Positions 8,548-17,944 of a stretch of DNA of 64,000 nucleotides are shown here, one piece after another. Made by a program: the position numbers and the translations under genes. Under the pieces are notes generated by a model that saw only the letters and a list, made by a program, of their open reading frames with translations, was not told the origin of the DNA and did no database searches. The DNA is from Methylicorpusculum oleiharenae (GTDB lineage Bacteria > Pseudomonadota > Gammaproteobacteria > Methylococcales > Methylomonadaceae), in NCBI RefSeq assembly GCF_009828925.2, contig NZ_WUTY02000001.1, positions 1,952,492 through 2,016,491 of the forward strand, given 5' to 3'. Within the stretch, counting starts at the first letter, position 1, and every line of letters starts with the position of its first letter.

Positions 8548-9575
8548 AGCAAAGTGTTTGCCCTTGGGTTTTTGGGTTGCTGATGACGCTGGCAACCCCG
8601 CTTGTTGCCGAAACCACCACCAATAACGTCGATCCGTTGTGCTCGGATGCCGAACTGTGGTCGGGGAAACTGATTACCGATATTTGCTGGAGCTGCCTAT
8701 TTCCGATTCGAGCGGCGGGTGCGTCGTTGGGCGGTGGCAATGTGCCCAGTATCGCGGCAGACGAGAAGATTTGCTTCTGCACCGATCCCAGGGGCATTCC
8801 GGAATTGGGCATGACCCTGGGCTTGTGGAATCCGGCCCGTCTGATTGAAATCGTGCGCAATCCTTGGTGTTCACCGGCCTTGGGTGGCCATAAGTTCAGT
8901 GCCTCGAATGTGCGATTGATTGCCACTACCGGCAAGGCCGACTTCGATGCCAGCGAGATGTCATTTTTCAATTATCACTACTTCGCCTTTCCGTTGACTA
9001 TCCTGCTGGATCTGTTTTGGGATGGGCGTTGTAACAGCGATGGCTACCGGGATTTTGATTTGCTGTATGTCTCGGAACTCGATCCGACCTGGAACAACGA
9101 TTTGTTGGCGTTTTTTACCAGTCCTGAAACGGCGTTGTTTGCCAATCCGGTGGCGATATCGGCCTGTGTCGCCGATGCCGTAGCGGCAGCCACCGGCAAT
9201 CCACTCGATGCCTTGTTCTGGTGTGCCGGCGCATGGGGACATATGTATCCGCTATCCGGCATTTCGCCCACCAGTTACGGGACCGATCCGCGCATCACCA
9301 GTTTGTTGGCCACGCGAGCGACGGCCTCCTTGCATCGGCGCGGACTGGCCTGGAAAACGGCCGGTAACGAGGCTTTATGCGGCGGCTTTATCTATCCCTT
9401 CATCCCCAAGTCACAATACCGGCTATCGATGTTTTACCCGGTTGCCGAAACCGAGTCCAATCACGCCATTGGCGAGACCACGTTTAAATGGGGTGCGGGC
9501 CGCACCTATCCGGGGCCGGGTGAAGATCATCTCTATCTGCTGTGGCGGTGGGTCGACTGTTGCTCCGGGTTTTAG
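8544..9575 (+). CDS. traU: TraU, periplasmic pilus assembly/DNA transfer protein
   Basis: A 343-residue, Cys-rich periplasmic protein with a signal peptide cleaved near LVAET. Family marks include DICWSCLFPIR, the early FCTDP stretch, and the middle 'SELDPTWNNDLLAFFTSPE' region with 'FANPVA'. TraU is needed for DNA transfer and pilus assembly in F-type systems. Its many cysteines fit the DsbC gene upstream. It overlaps TrbC-TraW by 4 bases and is followed 5 bases later by traN. Confidence 0.95.
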   Translation: MKQSVCPWVFGLLMTLATPLVAETTTNNVDPLCSDAELWSGKLITDICWSCLFPIRAAGASLGGGNVPSIAADEKICFCTDPRGIPELGMTLGLWNPARLIEIVRNPWCSPALGGHKFSASNVRLIATTGKADFDASEMSFFNYHYFAFPLTILLDLFWDGRCNSDGYRDFDLLYVSELDPTWNNDLLAFFTSPETALFANPVAISACVADAVAAATGNPLDALFWCAGAWGHMYPLSGISPTSYGTDPRITSLLATRATASLHRRGLAWKTAGNEALCGGFIYPFIPKSQYRLSMFYPVAETESNHAIGETTFKWGAGRTYPGPGEDHLYLLWRWVDCCSGF

Positions 9576-9580
9576 TCTTT

Positions 9581-12352
9581 ATGAAACAATCACTTAACCA
9601 TCAGCCACCAATAAGTAAAAGCCTGTCTGCCGTGTTGTGCATCACGATGGCCTGGACACCGTATGGCGTTTCCTGGGCGGATGCCATTCAGGCGGCGGGG
9701 CGCGATGGCCAACAACTAGGCCAGCAAGTGCTGGGCGGTTTTGCGTTTCCACTCGATACCGGCAACGGCACATTGAGCTTGAATCCAGGAACCGCTCAGG
9801 AAAGTGCCATCTCCATAGGCACGCTGTTTCCGGATACCCATAGCGCCACGACCACGGCCCAAGACTTTGCCGATCTTTATGGCAACAACCCCGGAACGAT
9901 CGCAGCCGGGTTAAATGCACAGACCGCCTTGAACAGCGAAACCAGCTTCACTGGCGAAGCCTATCGGACCCTGATCGACAATGCCCACCAGTCGCACCCG
10001 GACTTACACGTCGATCCGATCTGGCAAAACGGCGACCAGGTATTCAGCAATTTCACGCCCTGGGCGCAGTCGTTTTCGGATTGCACGACCACGACGACCC
10101 AAATCGAAACTCAGCAATCGGTGCGGGTACCGGATTATCAGCTGTGTCTGCGGCAACCGACGGTACCGCAAAGCTGTACGGCGACGCATGAGGTCAGGGT
10201 CGAGCCGTTGTTAACCTTTGTGTCGGGTACCGGCGGCTTGTCGAGTTGCGGCCCCGGTTGTCTGGATGTGTACATCGGCCGAGTTGGCAATAACTATTGG
10301 TCGGCTGGTTGCGGGTTATTCATCTGGCAGGTGACGTACAATGTGCTTCATCCGGAAGCGATTACCAGTGCGCGTCTGGAGCATGTCGTTTACGACGATC
10401 AAACCCGCTTGTTTTTCGACGGTAATCTAATATACACGGGTGCCAGCGGCTGGGGTGCTTGCGAGTTGTCGAAAAGTTGGGTGGAGTATCCGAATCGGGA
10501 TGTTACCTATGCCTTTAACAGCAGCGGACACAAAGTTTTCCAACAAAATACTATCGTCGGTGGCATGGGCGAAGGTTATGCGCGGATTCGGCTGCGCTAT
10601 GACGTGTCGAAACTGATCACCCAGGACCAATGGCGCTGGGACGGTCCGAATTGTCAGAATCTGGCCAACGCGATTAGCGACGGCATTTGCCAAGCCGGTA
10701 GTCAATTGACGTGTAGCAACGATCCCGCCAATGCGTCAGGTTGTTACGTCGATCCGACTTCGCAGGTGATGGTCTGCGGGTCGAATTTAACCCCAGCGCC
10801 CGTGGTCGGTTCGTCGGGAATTCGCAATACCTGTATGCGTCTCCAGGCCACGGGCCACTGTGAATTGAACCACTACGGCCAGTGCTGGACGGATACTGCG
10901 GGTACGCATTGTTTGCAGCCGCCGGCGAATGGGATGCCCAGTAAAACGTGTGAGTCATTGGAAACCCAAGGCTGTTCGTTCATCAAAAGCCAATGTACCA
11001 GTGTACTCGACTCCGGTACCTGCTGGGACAGCGTCGATACTTACGACTGCGGACAAACGGTGGGCATTCCCGGCATACAAAGCAATACCCAGCAGCAATG
11101 CGTTGGGCCGATTCGTTGCATGGGGGAAGACTGCATTGCCGTCAATCGCACCCAAAGTCAGGATTTTAGTAAGGCAGTGGCGTTATTGAATAGCGCCCAG
11201 CAAATGGCGATGGATTTGCAGTGTGACTATGCCAATGCCGATTTACGACAAAAGGACCCCAGCACTTGCCAGGTATTTAAGGGTAAACCCGCCAGTTGCA
11301 AGATGGTCGGCGGTGCGCTCAGTCTGGTCGATTGCTGCGAAACGCCGTCAGGTGCGATGGGGCTAGGCCGCTATATTGATTTGCTGCTGGCCACCAGTCA
11401 GATGGACAATGCGGTGATGGCCATGGACAGCACCTCCGTGGTCAGAGGAGCCTGGGAAACCATGCGGACACCGTTCACCTTGGCCGGCGATGCCTGGAAC
11501 AGTTTTCAGGCGGATTTTGCCTCGATAGTGAATGACTTGGTCGGCACCGACATGCTGAGTACCAGCGACATTGCCTCAAAAGGGCTACTCGATTCACTCA
11601 AAGGCGAATTGATGAAGTCGGTAGCGGAATGGATAGGTCAGACCTTTGGCCAGACTGCAGGTAATGCGCTGTTCAGTGCCGGTGGCCAAGCGGCATTCGA
11701 TGCCGCGGGCAATCTGACACCCGCTGCACAATCGGGTGGTGTGCAATTAGGGGGTGGTGCAGCAATGGCCGGGCAATTACTGAGTACCTTGATGGCCGCT
11801 TATACGGCAGTGATGATCATCATCATGATTATCCAAATGATCTATTCCTGCGAGGAACCGGAATACGAACTGGCCGCCAAGAAACAACTGAAAGTTTGCA
11901 AGGATCTGGGTACCTTTTGCGAGAGTAAAGTATTAGGCGTCTGTATGGTCCGTAAGGAAAGTTACTGCTGTTATAACTCGCCGCTGGCCCGTATCCTCAA
12001 CGAACAAATCAAGCCGCAATTGGGGATGGATTTCGGTACGCCGGAAAAACCCATTTGTAGCGGGGTCAAAGTCGCCGATCTGGACCGAATAGACTGGACG
12101 CAGGTCAATCTGGACGAATGGTTGGCCATATTGGCGCAGACCGGGCATTTACCGACCGCCGACAATGCCGCCGCCATGCTCAACCTGGATCAGCTAACCG
12201 GAAGCGGTAGCCGACTCAATCCGCAAAAATACGGGACAGCGGCAACGACTCGCCAAGATACCTTGACGCGCACCCAAGGCCGCATGACCGATTTGGATGT
12301 ACCCACGGTCAAACGGCAGTCGGAACTGGAAGGCTGGGGCATGGGTCCGTAA
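9581..12352 (+). CDS. traN: TraN, outer-membrane mating-pair stabilisation protein
   Basis: A very Cys-rich 923-residue protein with an N-terminal signal (SLSAVLCITMAWTPYGVSWA). The long central part has repeated Cys-x(n)-Cys patterns (CMRLQATGHCELNHYGQCW and similar) typical of TraN, which stabilises mating pairs by contacting recipient outer-membrane proteins. Near residue 745 there is a hydrophobic segment (YTAVMIIIMIIQMIYSC). I take the ATG at 9581, just after the traU stop. The end is 16 bases from the convergent HU pseudogene, so traN closes this transfer block. Confidence 0.93.
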   Translation: MKQSLNHQPPISKSLSAVLCITMAWTPYGVSWADAIQAAGRDGQQLGQQVLGGFAFPLDTGNGTLSLNPGTAQESAISIGTLFPDTHSATTTAQDFADLYGNNPGTIAAGLNAQTALNSETSFTGEAYRTLIDNAHQSHPDLHVDPIWQNGDQVFSNFTPWAQSFSDCTTTTTQIETQQSVRVPDYQLCLRQPTVPQSCTATHEVRVEPLLTFVSGTGGLSSCGPGCLDVYIGRVGNNYWSAGCGLFIWQVTYNVLHPEAITSARLEHVVYDDQTRLFFDGNLIYTGASGWGACELSKSWVEYPNRDVTYAFNSSGHKVFQQNTIVGGMGEGYARIRLRYDVSKLITQDQWRWDGPNCQNLANAISDGICQAGSQLTCSNDPANASGCYVDPTSQVMVCGSNLTPAPVVGSSGIRNTCMRLQATGHCELNHYGQCWTDTAGTHCLQPPANGMPSKTCESLETQGCSFIKSQCTSVLDSGTCWDSVDTYDCGQTVGIPGIQSNTQQQCVGPIRCMGEDCIAVNRTQSQDFSKAVALLNSAQQMAMDLQCDYANADLRQKDPSTCQVFKGKPASCKMVGGALSLVDCCETPSGAMGLGRYIDLLLATSQMDNAVMAMDSTSVVRGAWETMRTPFTLAGDAWNSFQADFASIVNDLVGTDMLSTSDIASKGLLDSLKGELMKSVAEWIGQTFGQTAGNALFSAGGQAAFDAAGNLTPAAQSGGVQLGGGAAMAGQLLSTLMAAYTAVMIIIMIIQMIYSCEEPEYELAAKKQLKVCKDLGTFCESKVLGVCMVRKESYCCYNSPLARILNEQIKPQLGMDFGTPEKPICSGVKVADLDRIDWTQVNLDEWLAILAQTGHLPTADNAAAMLNLDQLTGSGSRLNPQKYGTAATTRQDTLTRTQGRMTDLDVPTVKRQSELEGWGMGP

Positions 12353-12368
12353 TGATGCGGCCTGAGAC

Positions 12369-12640
12369 TTACTGAACCGCGTCTTTCAAGCCTTTACCGG
12401 CTTTGAATGATTCTAATTTGGCGGCGGCAATGGTAATCGCTTCGCCGGTTTGTGGGTTACGGCCAGCACGTTCGGCACGTTCTTTCACTTCAAAAGTACC
12501 GAAGCCAATCATCGCTACGGTATCGCCACTTTTAAGAGCGGATTGAATCGATTGGGTTATGCCATCCAATGCTCGGCCGGCATCGGCTTTGGTCAGGTTG
12601 GCGTGGCTGGCGATGGCGTCGATGGGTCGGATTTGTTCAT
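12369..12640 (-). pseudogene. HU-family DNA-binding protein gene with a 1-base deletion
   Basis: The frame from 12569 to 12369 encodes the C-terminal 66 residues of an HU/IHF-type nucleoid protein ([40 protein letters not shown]). The expected start is the ATG at 12640 with an AGGA site; it begins MNKSD as HU proteins do. Then the frame slips: after GAC one base is missing, and reading in the next frame gives [20 protein letters not shown], which joins the C-terminal part. From 12640 to 12369 is 272 bases, one fewer than the 273 needed for a 90-residue HU. Either the gene is broken or a sequencing error dropped a base. A shorter product from the ATG at 12569 would lack the N-terminal helices. 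Confidence 0.75.
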
Positions 12641-13224
12641 GTTATTCCTGATGGGTTTGAACTAAACATTAAAGTATTGGTGCATTGCTTTAATGACTTT
12701 AATCCCTGGTTGCGCAGATCGTTAACTCGAAATCTGACCTGACGTAACATTTGTTGATGGCTATACAATCCCCCTTGAATGGTTAACCCTCGAACAAGGG
12801 ATTCCAAGACGGTATCTGCGCGTTCCAAAAGCGGATAGAAATTGCCACCCGCTCCGGTATCCATTAACTCTTCCATGGGTTGAACATATTGGTCGTAAGC
12901 CTCCAACACTTCCCGGTATCGATAGGCTAAAGGCATGCGCTCGTCACTGGATTTAGCACGTTCTGCAACGGCTTGAATCGCATGGCTGTCCTGCTCAAGC
13001 TGCTGCAGAATTTGCCGCAGCTGCTTATCGATACGAATGGCGCCGTTTTGCAATGCAGCCATATCCCGACTTTCCATGGCTTGCTGTAGTTGCTCCAATC
13101 CCGTTTGAATGTCGACTATTCGTGCCTTCAAAATGTCGGACAAGCCCAGTTCATGTTCATGCAATAAACTATTCACAAACTGACTGACAGTTTCGATAAG
13201 TTGCAAACTATCGCTATGGGACAT
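12637..13224 (-). CDS. Coiled-coil protein, probably 3' part of an amber-split and truncated gene
   Basis: A 195-residue mostly helical protein (for example [19 protein letters not shown] and [15 protein letters not shown]) that I do not recognise with certainty. The stretch [20 protein letters not shown] and '[15 protein letters not shown]' suggests a kleisin-like or condensin-accessory protein (MksF/JetA type), at low confidence. It is in the same frame as the 63-residue ORF upstream, separated only by a TAG at 13234-13236, so both may be one gene. Its last residues are encoded by what looks like the HU leader, and the stop overlaps the HU ATG, which suggests that the 3' end was lost at a recombination junction. 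Confidence 0.55.
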   Translation of the reverse strand: MSHSDSLQLIETVSQFVNSLLHEHELGLSDILKARIVDIQTGLEQLQQAMESRDMAALQNGAIRIDKQLRQILQQLEQDSHAIQAVAERAKSSDERMPLAYRYREVLEAYDQYVQPMEELMDTGAGGNFYPLLERADTVLESLVRGLTIQGGLYSHQQMLRQVRFRVNDLRNQGLKSLKQCTNTLMFSSNPSGIT

Positions 13225-13233
13225 TGCAATCAA

Positions 13234-13425
13234 CTATTCGTTATTAACCAATTGCTGCAAACGTTCCAGTCGCTGTTCATCGGTATCTTGCGGATACACC
13301 TTGTTTAGCACAGCTAGCAAGTCGTCTCGAGCAAAAGCAATGTGCTCTCGTCCTAAAGTAACGAGGTATTCGATCATTTCCCAATGCTTATCAAGCGCCC
13401 GAACCAGGCTACGCGGATTAATCAT
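13234..13425 (-). CDS. Short winged-helix-like ORF ended by an in-frame TAG
   Basis: A 63-residue ORF (MINPRSLVRALDKHWEMIEY...) that begins with an ATGA overlap on the WYL regulator stop and ends in ...LQQLVNNE-TAG. Reading through the TAG continues without a shift into [12 protein letters not shown] of the next ORF. The segment looks like the N-terminal helical or winged-helix part of a larger protein. I therefore read it as the 5' fragment of the same gene as the 195-residue ORF, interrupted by one nonsense codon, or read by suppression. No family assigned. Confidence 0.5.
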   Translation of the reverse strand: MINPRSLVRALDKHWEMIEYLVTLGREHIAFARDDLLAVLNKVYPQDTDEQRLERLQQLVNNE

Positions 13426-14297
13426 TGGGCAATATCCGGTGATTCGATTTCAGCCTGTTCACGATTCAGCCAAACGATTTGCTGAATCTTAGGCACTAAA
13501 GATGGTTGATCGAGATGGAGCATACGCAGCATATAAAGTCGCAACGCGCGGCGCACAATAATCTGCAGCTTACCGGACGTCATGCCAAAATCATCCGCGA
13601 TCACTGCTTGTTGTTCCGGACTTAGCTCAGGATGTGGCGCGATGACAATTGTTTCAACACGATTCCAATCCGCATCGTTTTCGACAAAATGTATCGCACT
13701 ATCGGCAAACTCCGGCAGGGATATGAATCGGGCCAAAACAAAATCCCGATAATCATTGTGTTCGTGGCTAAAGGCTCTGATATGCCAGCGAAAGCCGTTG
13801 AACACCAAAGTATGCGGTTCAAGAATTAACCCTATTGGTACATTTGATAACGATTGATAGTGAACTTTGATTTGGCGTTTTTCCCTTATTGCTTGATGAA
13901 TCATGCGTAGAACTTGGAAATCCAGTTTGCGTGCCGGTGCACAGAGCAATTCGACACCAACTCCGGTTGGAATGATCGGTAATACCACGGACTGCCCTAA
14001 GCAACTGCCAGCTTCAATCAAACGCAAATATTCCTCGGCAGTACCGCGCATAAAGAACGGTATAAAATGTTCACTTGGGAAATAAGCCTTTTGATTCCGG
14101 TCGTAGAGCAAATTGCCTTCCGCTAGCTGGTGATAAAGCGAAAAGTCCTTAGAGGCCTGGCCACGAGAAATGCCAAACAATTGAATCAGACTGCCTGTTG
14201 TCACCCGCCCTTCCCACATGACAGTAGCCTCCAACAAAGCTAAGCGTTGTCGGGTATCCCACTTTAATTGAATGTCCGGTTGCTTGAATGAAATCAT
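13422..14297 (-). CDS. WYL-domain transcriptional regulator (BrxR/CapW-like)
   Basis: A 291-residue regulator. The N-terminus (about 10-60, RQRLALLEATVMWEGRVTT and FGISRGQASKDF) is a winged helix-turn-helix. The middle carries the WYL region (about 120-200, IREKRQIKVHYQSL, then EPHTLVFNGFRWHIRAFSHE), and a C-terminal helical extension follows. Regulators of this type (BrxR, CapW) commonly stand at the head of phage-defence islands and repress them. Here it is divergent from the large restriction operon, and an 8-base perfect inverted repeat lies 11 bases upstream of its ATG, which fits autorepression. Confidence 0.85.
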   Translation of the reverse strand: MISFKQPDIQLKWDTRQRLALLEATVMWEGRVTTGSLIQLFGISRGQASKDFSLYHQLAEGNLLYDRNQKAYFPSEHFIPFFMRGTAEEYLRLIEAGSCLGQSVVLPIIPTGVGVELLCAPARKLDFQVLRMIHQAIREKRQIKVHYQSLSNVPIGLILEPHTLVFNGFRWHIRAFSHEHNDYRDFVLARFISLPEFADSAIHFVENDADWNRVETIVIAPHPELSPEQQAVIADDFGMTSGKLQIIVRRALRLYMLRMLHLDQPSLVPKIQQIVWLNREQAEIESPDIAQ

Positions 14298-14307
14298 GCT
14301 ATCGAGT

Positions 14308-14330
14308 GTATGTCATTTTTTTTGACATAC
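14308..14330. promoter_or_regulatory. Perfect inverted repeat, candidate WYL-regulator operator
   Basis: GTATGTCA and TGACATAC (8-base arms) are separated by seven T. The site lies 11 bases before the WYL start and within the 176-base divergent region that must hold the promoters of both the regulator and the restriction operon. Dimeric WYL regulators such as BrxR bind inverted repeats in this place. Binding by this protein is inferred. Confidence 0.55.
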
Positions 14331-14473
14331 CATAGCGCACACTTTATAGTTTTGTCATTAGTCTGCGCGTTAAACTTTTAGCGCCTACAATGAAGCTTCG
14401 ACTGAAAATTGATAATCGAATCATTTCAAGGCCAAATACGAGTCTTCCAAACCAGTGATTGGAAAATAACAAC

Positions 14474-17400
14474 ATGGAAAACGAATTTTTCAGCAAGCCC
14501 ATCCTCAATTCGCCTTACGAATATCCGGCAAGGCATTGGGAACTCGATGATAAAGGCCAACCCACGCAGCTGATTGTAGAACAACGCCGACGGGCTGAAT
14601 TTATTACCCCCATCCCAAAACCCAAGAAACGGAAAGGCGCCGGTGAACAGGCTCAACTATTCGATTTTGAGGAATTTGATGCCATTTCTTCAAGCGATCA
14701 GCGTTATGACCCAACCCCAATCATCAACGAATTGCGCAAAAAGGTAGATGACTGGAGGAAACTGCCAGACGCGACGAGTTGGTTAGTTACCCCTGAAACT
14801 GCACGTTTGCTTCAGCACTGGCGCCATCATTCTTTTAATGGTGTGAAGCCGTTTTTCTGTCAGATAGAGGCCGTAGAAACGGCTATCTGGTTGACCGAAG
14901 TCGCCCCCAAGCTAGGAAAAAAAGGTAGCAAGTTCCTACAGCATTTAGAAACAGCCAACCAAAACGCCAATCCCGGACTCATGCGTTTGGCGCTGAAATT
15001 AGCCACCGGTGCTGGCAAGACGACCGTTATGGCTATGATCATTGCCTGGCAAACCGTTAATGCGGTCCGTCGCCCCGCTAGTAAAAACTTCTCGCGAGGT
15101 TTTCTCATCGTCACTCCGGGCTTAACCATTCGTGACCGGTTACGAGTACTGCAACCCAACGATCCAGACAGCTACTATCAAAGCCGAGAAATTGTGCCCA
15201 GCGACATGCTGGCCGATATCGAACGCGCAAAAATCGTCATCACCAATTACCACGCTTTTAAATTACGTGAACGGTTAGTGTTGTCAAAAGGTGGCCGTTT
15301 GTTATTACAAGGTCGCGGCGGCGAAACGCTCAGCACGCTGGAAACTGAAGGCCAAATGTTGCAGCGGGTCATGCCGGAATTGATGGGCATGAAAAATATC
15401 ATGGTGCTCAATGACGAGGCCCATCACTGCTATCGTGAAAAACCCTCTCAAGACGAAGAATCCCTCAAAGGCGACGAAAAAAAGGAAGCTGAAAAAAACC
15501 GAGAAGCTGCCAGGCTTTGGATTACCGGCCTGGAAACGGCCCATCGCAAATTGGGTATACAGCGAGTGATGGATCTGTCCGCAACCCCATTCTTTCTCAG
15601 TGGCTCGGGTTATGTTGAAGGCACGCTGTTCCCCTGGGCAATGAGCGACTTTTCATTGATGGACGCAATTGAATGCGGCATCGTCAAGCTACCACGAGTG
15701 CCCGTTGCCGATAATATTCCTGGCGAAGCGATGCCCAAATTCCGCAATTTGTGGGAGCACATCGGCAAGAAAATGCCCAAAAAAGGCCGCGGACAAGGCA
15801 AAGCTTTAGACCCGTTAAGTATTCCGGTCGAATTGCAAACCGCACTGGAAGCGCTCTATGGCCATTACGAAAAAACCTACGCTCTTTGGCAAGAAAACGG
15901 CATCAAAGTGCCACCTTGTTTTATTGTGGTGTGTAACAACACCAGTACCTCGAAACTGATCTACGACTATATTTCCGGTTTCCGCCCGGAAAACCAGGAT
16001 GGTTCATCCGGTTTTGTAAATGGTCGATTACCTCTTTTTCGGAATTTTGATGATCATGGTTCCCAACTCGCCCGTCCCAACACCCTGTTAATCGATAGCG
16101 AGCAGTTAGAATCCGGCGAAGCCCTGGACGATAACTTCCGAAAAATGGCAGGCGACGAAATCGAACGTTTCCGCCGCGAAATCATTGAGCGCACCGGCGA
16201 CCTTAAACAAGCTGATAATTTGACTGACCAAGAACTGCTTCGCGAAGTCATGAACACCGTCGGCAAAGAAGGCCGCCTCGGCGAATCGATTCGCTGCGTC
16301 GTATCGGTTTCTATGTTGACCGAAGGCTGGGATACCAACACCGTTACCCACGTGCTTGGCGTACGTGCCTTCGGCACTCAATTACTCTGTGAGCAAGTGA
16401 TTGGCCGCGCCCTTCGCCGCCAATCTTACGAACTCAATGAAGACAACCTGTTCAACGTCGAATATGCCGATGTGCTGGGCATACCGTTCGACTTCACTGC
16501 CAAACCGGTCGTCGCTCCGCCTCAGCCACCCAGACAAACAGTGCATGTCAAAGCGGTTCGTCCAGAACGTGATACCTTGGAAATTCAATTCCCCAGAGTA
16601 CAAGGCTATCGGGTCGAACTCCCGGAAGAACGTCTCACCGCAGAATTCAATACCGACTCCGTCCTGGAATTGACACCTGATTTGGTTGGCCCGTCTGTCA
16701 CCCAAAACGCCGGCATCATCGGCGAATCGGTGGACTTGAATTTGGTGCATACTGGCGACATGCGCATGTCCACATTGTTGTTCCATTTGACTCAACGCCT
16801 GCTGTACACCAAGTGGCGCGACCCCGGCGACGAAGCCAAACTACATCTGTTTGGCCAACTCAAACGCATCACCAAACAGTGGCTGGATACCTGCCTGGAA
16901 TGCAAAGGCGGCACTTATCCTGCCCAGTTGATGTATCAAGAATTGGCGGACATGGCCTGCGAACGCATTACCGCCGCCATCACCCGATCATTGGTCGGTA
17001 ATCGTCCTATCAAAGCTGTGCTTGATCCTTACAACCCCACTGGTTCAACGAATCAGGTCAGTTTTAACACGTCCAAAACCGATCGCTGGGAAACTGCTGC
17101 AAACCGTTGTCACATCAATTGGGTGGTACTCGACAGCGATTGGGAAGCGGAATTTTGCCGCGTTGCCGAAAAACATCCCAAGGTCAAAGCCTATGTCAAA
17201 AACCACAGCCTGGGCTTGGAAGTGCCGTATCGCTATGGTTCGGAAACCCGCAAATATCTGCCGGATTTCATCGTTCGCATTGATGATGGCCAGGGTGAAG
17301 ACGACCTGTTGAATCTGATCGTCGAAATCAAAGGCTATCGCCGCGAGGATGCCAAAGACAAAAAAGCCACCATGGAAACCTACTGGGTACCCGGTGTGAA

Positions 17401-17533
17401 CAACTTAAAAACCTATGGTCGCTGGGCTTTCGCCGAGTTTACCGAGGTCTATCAAATCGAAACCGACTTCGAAGCCAAAGTCGAAGCCGAATTTGCCAAG
17501 CTATTGGACGTAGTTAGTCAGGGCCAAAATTGA
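14474..17533 (+). CDS. DEAH helicase-nuclease restriction subunit (BPTD_3080-like, type III Res-like)
   Basis: A 1019-residue restriction protein. The N-terminus (ILNSPYEYPARHWELDDKG) matches the BPTD_3080-type family. Walker A is ATGAGKTT (about residues 177-184), the DEAD-box-like motif is NDEAHH (about 313-318), and a helicase C domain contains SVSMLTEGWDTNTVTHV and EQVIGRALRRQS. The C-terminus has a PD-(D/E)xK-type nuclease core: PDFIVRIDD (about 929) and LIVEIKGYR (about 949). Start: ATG at 14474 rather than the in-frame TTG at 14459; a GGAAAA site precedes it. It should work with the methyltransferase at 18,423, from which it is separated by dinD and brnTA. Confidence 0.9.
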   Translation: MENEFFSKPILNSPYEYPARHWELDDKGQPTQLIVEQRRRAEFITPIPKPKKRKGAGEQAQLFDFEEFDAISSSDQRYDPTPIINELRKKVDDWRKLPDATSWLVTPETARLLQHWRHHSFNGVKPFFCQIEAVETAIWLTEVAPKLGKKGSKFLQHLETANQNANPGLMRLALKLATGAGKTTVMAMIIAWQTVNAVRRPASKNFSRGFLIVTPGLTIRDRLRVLQPNDPDSYYQSREIVPSDMLADIERAKIVITNYHAFKLRERLVLSKGGRLLLQGRGGETLSTLETEGQMLQRVMPELMGMKNIMVLNDEAHHCYREKPSQDEESLKGDEKKEAEKNREAARLWITGLETAHRKLGIQRVMDLSATPFFLSGSGYVEGTLFPWAMSDFSLMDAIECGIVKLPRVPVADNIPGEAMPKFRNLWEHIGKKMPKKGRGQGKALDPLSIPVELQTALEALYGHYEKTYALWQENGIKVPPCFIVVCNNTSTSKLIYDYISGFRPENQDGSSGFVNGRLPLFRNFDDHGSQLARPNTLLIDSEQLESGEALDDNFRKMAGDEIERFRREIIERTGDLKQADNLTDQELLREVMNTVGKEGRLGESIRCVVSVSMLTEGWDTNTVTHVLGVRAFGTQLLCEQVIGRALRRQSYELNEDNLFNVEYADVLGIPFDFTAKPVVAPPQPPRQTVHVKAVRPERDTLEIQFPRVQGYRVELPEERLTAEFNTDSVLELTPDLVGPSVTQNAGIIGESVDLNLVHTGDMRMSTLLFHLTQRLLYTKWRDPGDEAKLHLFGQLKRITKQWLDTCLECKGGTYPAQLMYQELADMACERITAAITRSLVGNRPIKAVLDPYNPTGSTNQVSFNTSKTDRWETAANRCHINWVVLDSDWEAEFCRVAEKHPKVKAYVKNHSLGLEVPYRYGSETRKYLPDFIVRIDDGQGEDDLLNLIVEIKGYRREDAKDKKATMETYWVPGVNNLKTYGRWAFAEFTEVYQIETDFEAKVEAEFAKLLDVVSQGQN

Positions 17534-17644
17534 TATGTATAGATTTTGCCACTTTGCTATACATGTCCCGGTAGATATGCATAAAAAACAACGCTTTTTT
17601 AAGTGTTCAGGATTAGCTCTCAACTTAAATTTCAAGCAAAGATC

Positions 17645-17944
17645 ATGAAAACCGATTTAATTCACAACCTCACCGAGAATTTTGAAGCCCACGCGCAACA
17701 AGCCGACAAAGGTATTGAATTTTGGCTAGCCCGAGATTTGCAATTTCTTCTAGGTTATAGCAACTGGGATAATTTCTTGAACGTTATTTCCAAAGCCAAA
17801 ATAGCCTGTGAGGTATCAGAGCACAACGTCTGCGACCATTTTGCCGACGTCGGGAAAATGGTCGACCTCGGCTCAGGCAGCCAACGGGAAATCAATTTTG
17901 CTTGCCCAATTTTTGCAGAAACTGAAGTGGGTAACTATCAATGA
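17645..17944 (+). pseudogene. Truncated DinD-like (DNA-damage-inducible protein D) fragment
   Basis: A 99-residue ORF matching the N-terminal third of DinD proteins: GIEFWLARDLQFLLGYSNWDN, of which the key part is FWLARDLQFLLGYSNW, then HNVCDHFADVGKM and GSGSQREI. Full-length DinD is around 280 residues and continues with a conserved Tyr/Arg-rich segment; here the sequence changes to an unrelated 14-residue tail and stops. The stop overlaps the brnT ATG. Likely the 5' remnant of a gene cut by a deletion when brnTA was joined. DinD and toxin-antitoxin genes often sit inside restriction operons. Confidence 0.65.

Noticed and set aside
8273-8971. 232-residue minus-strand ORF across traW/traU
   Set aside because: Antisense of well-supported transfer genes.
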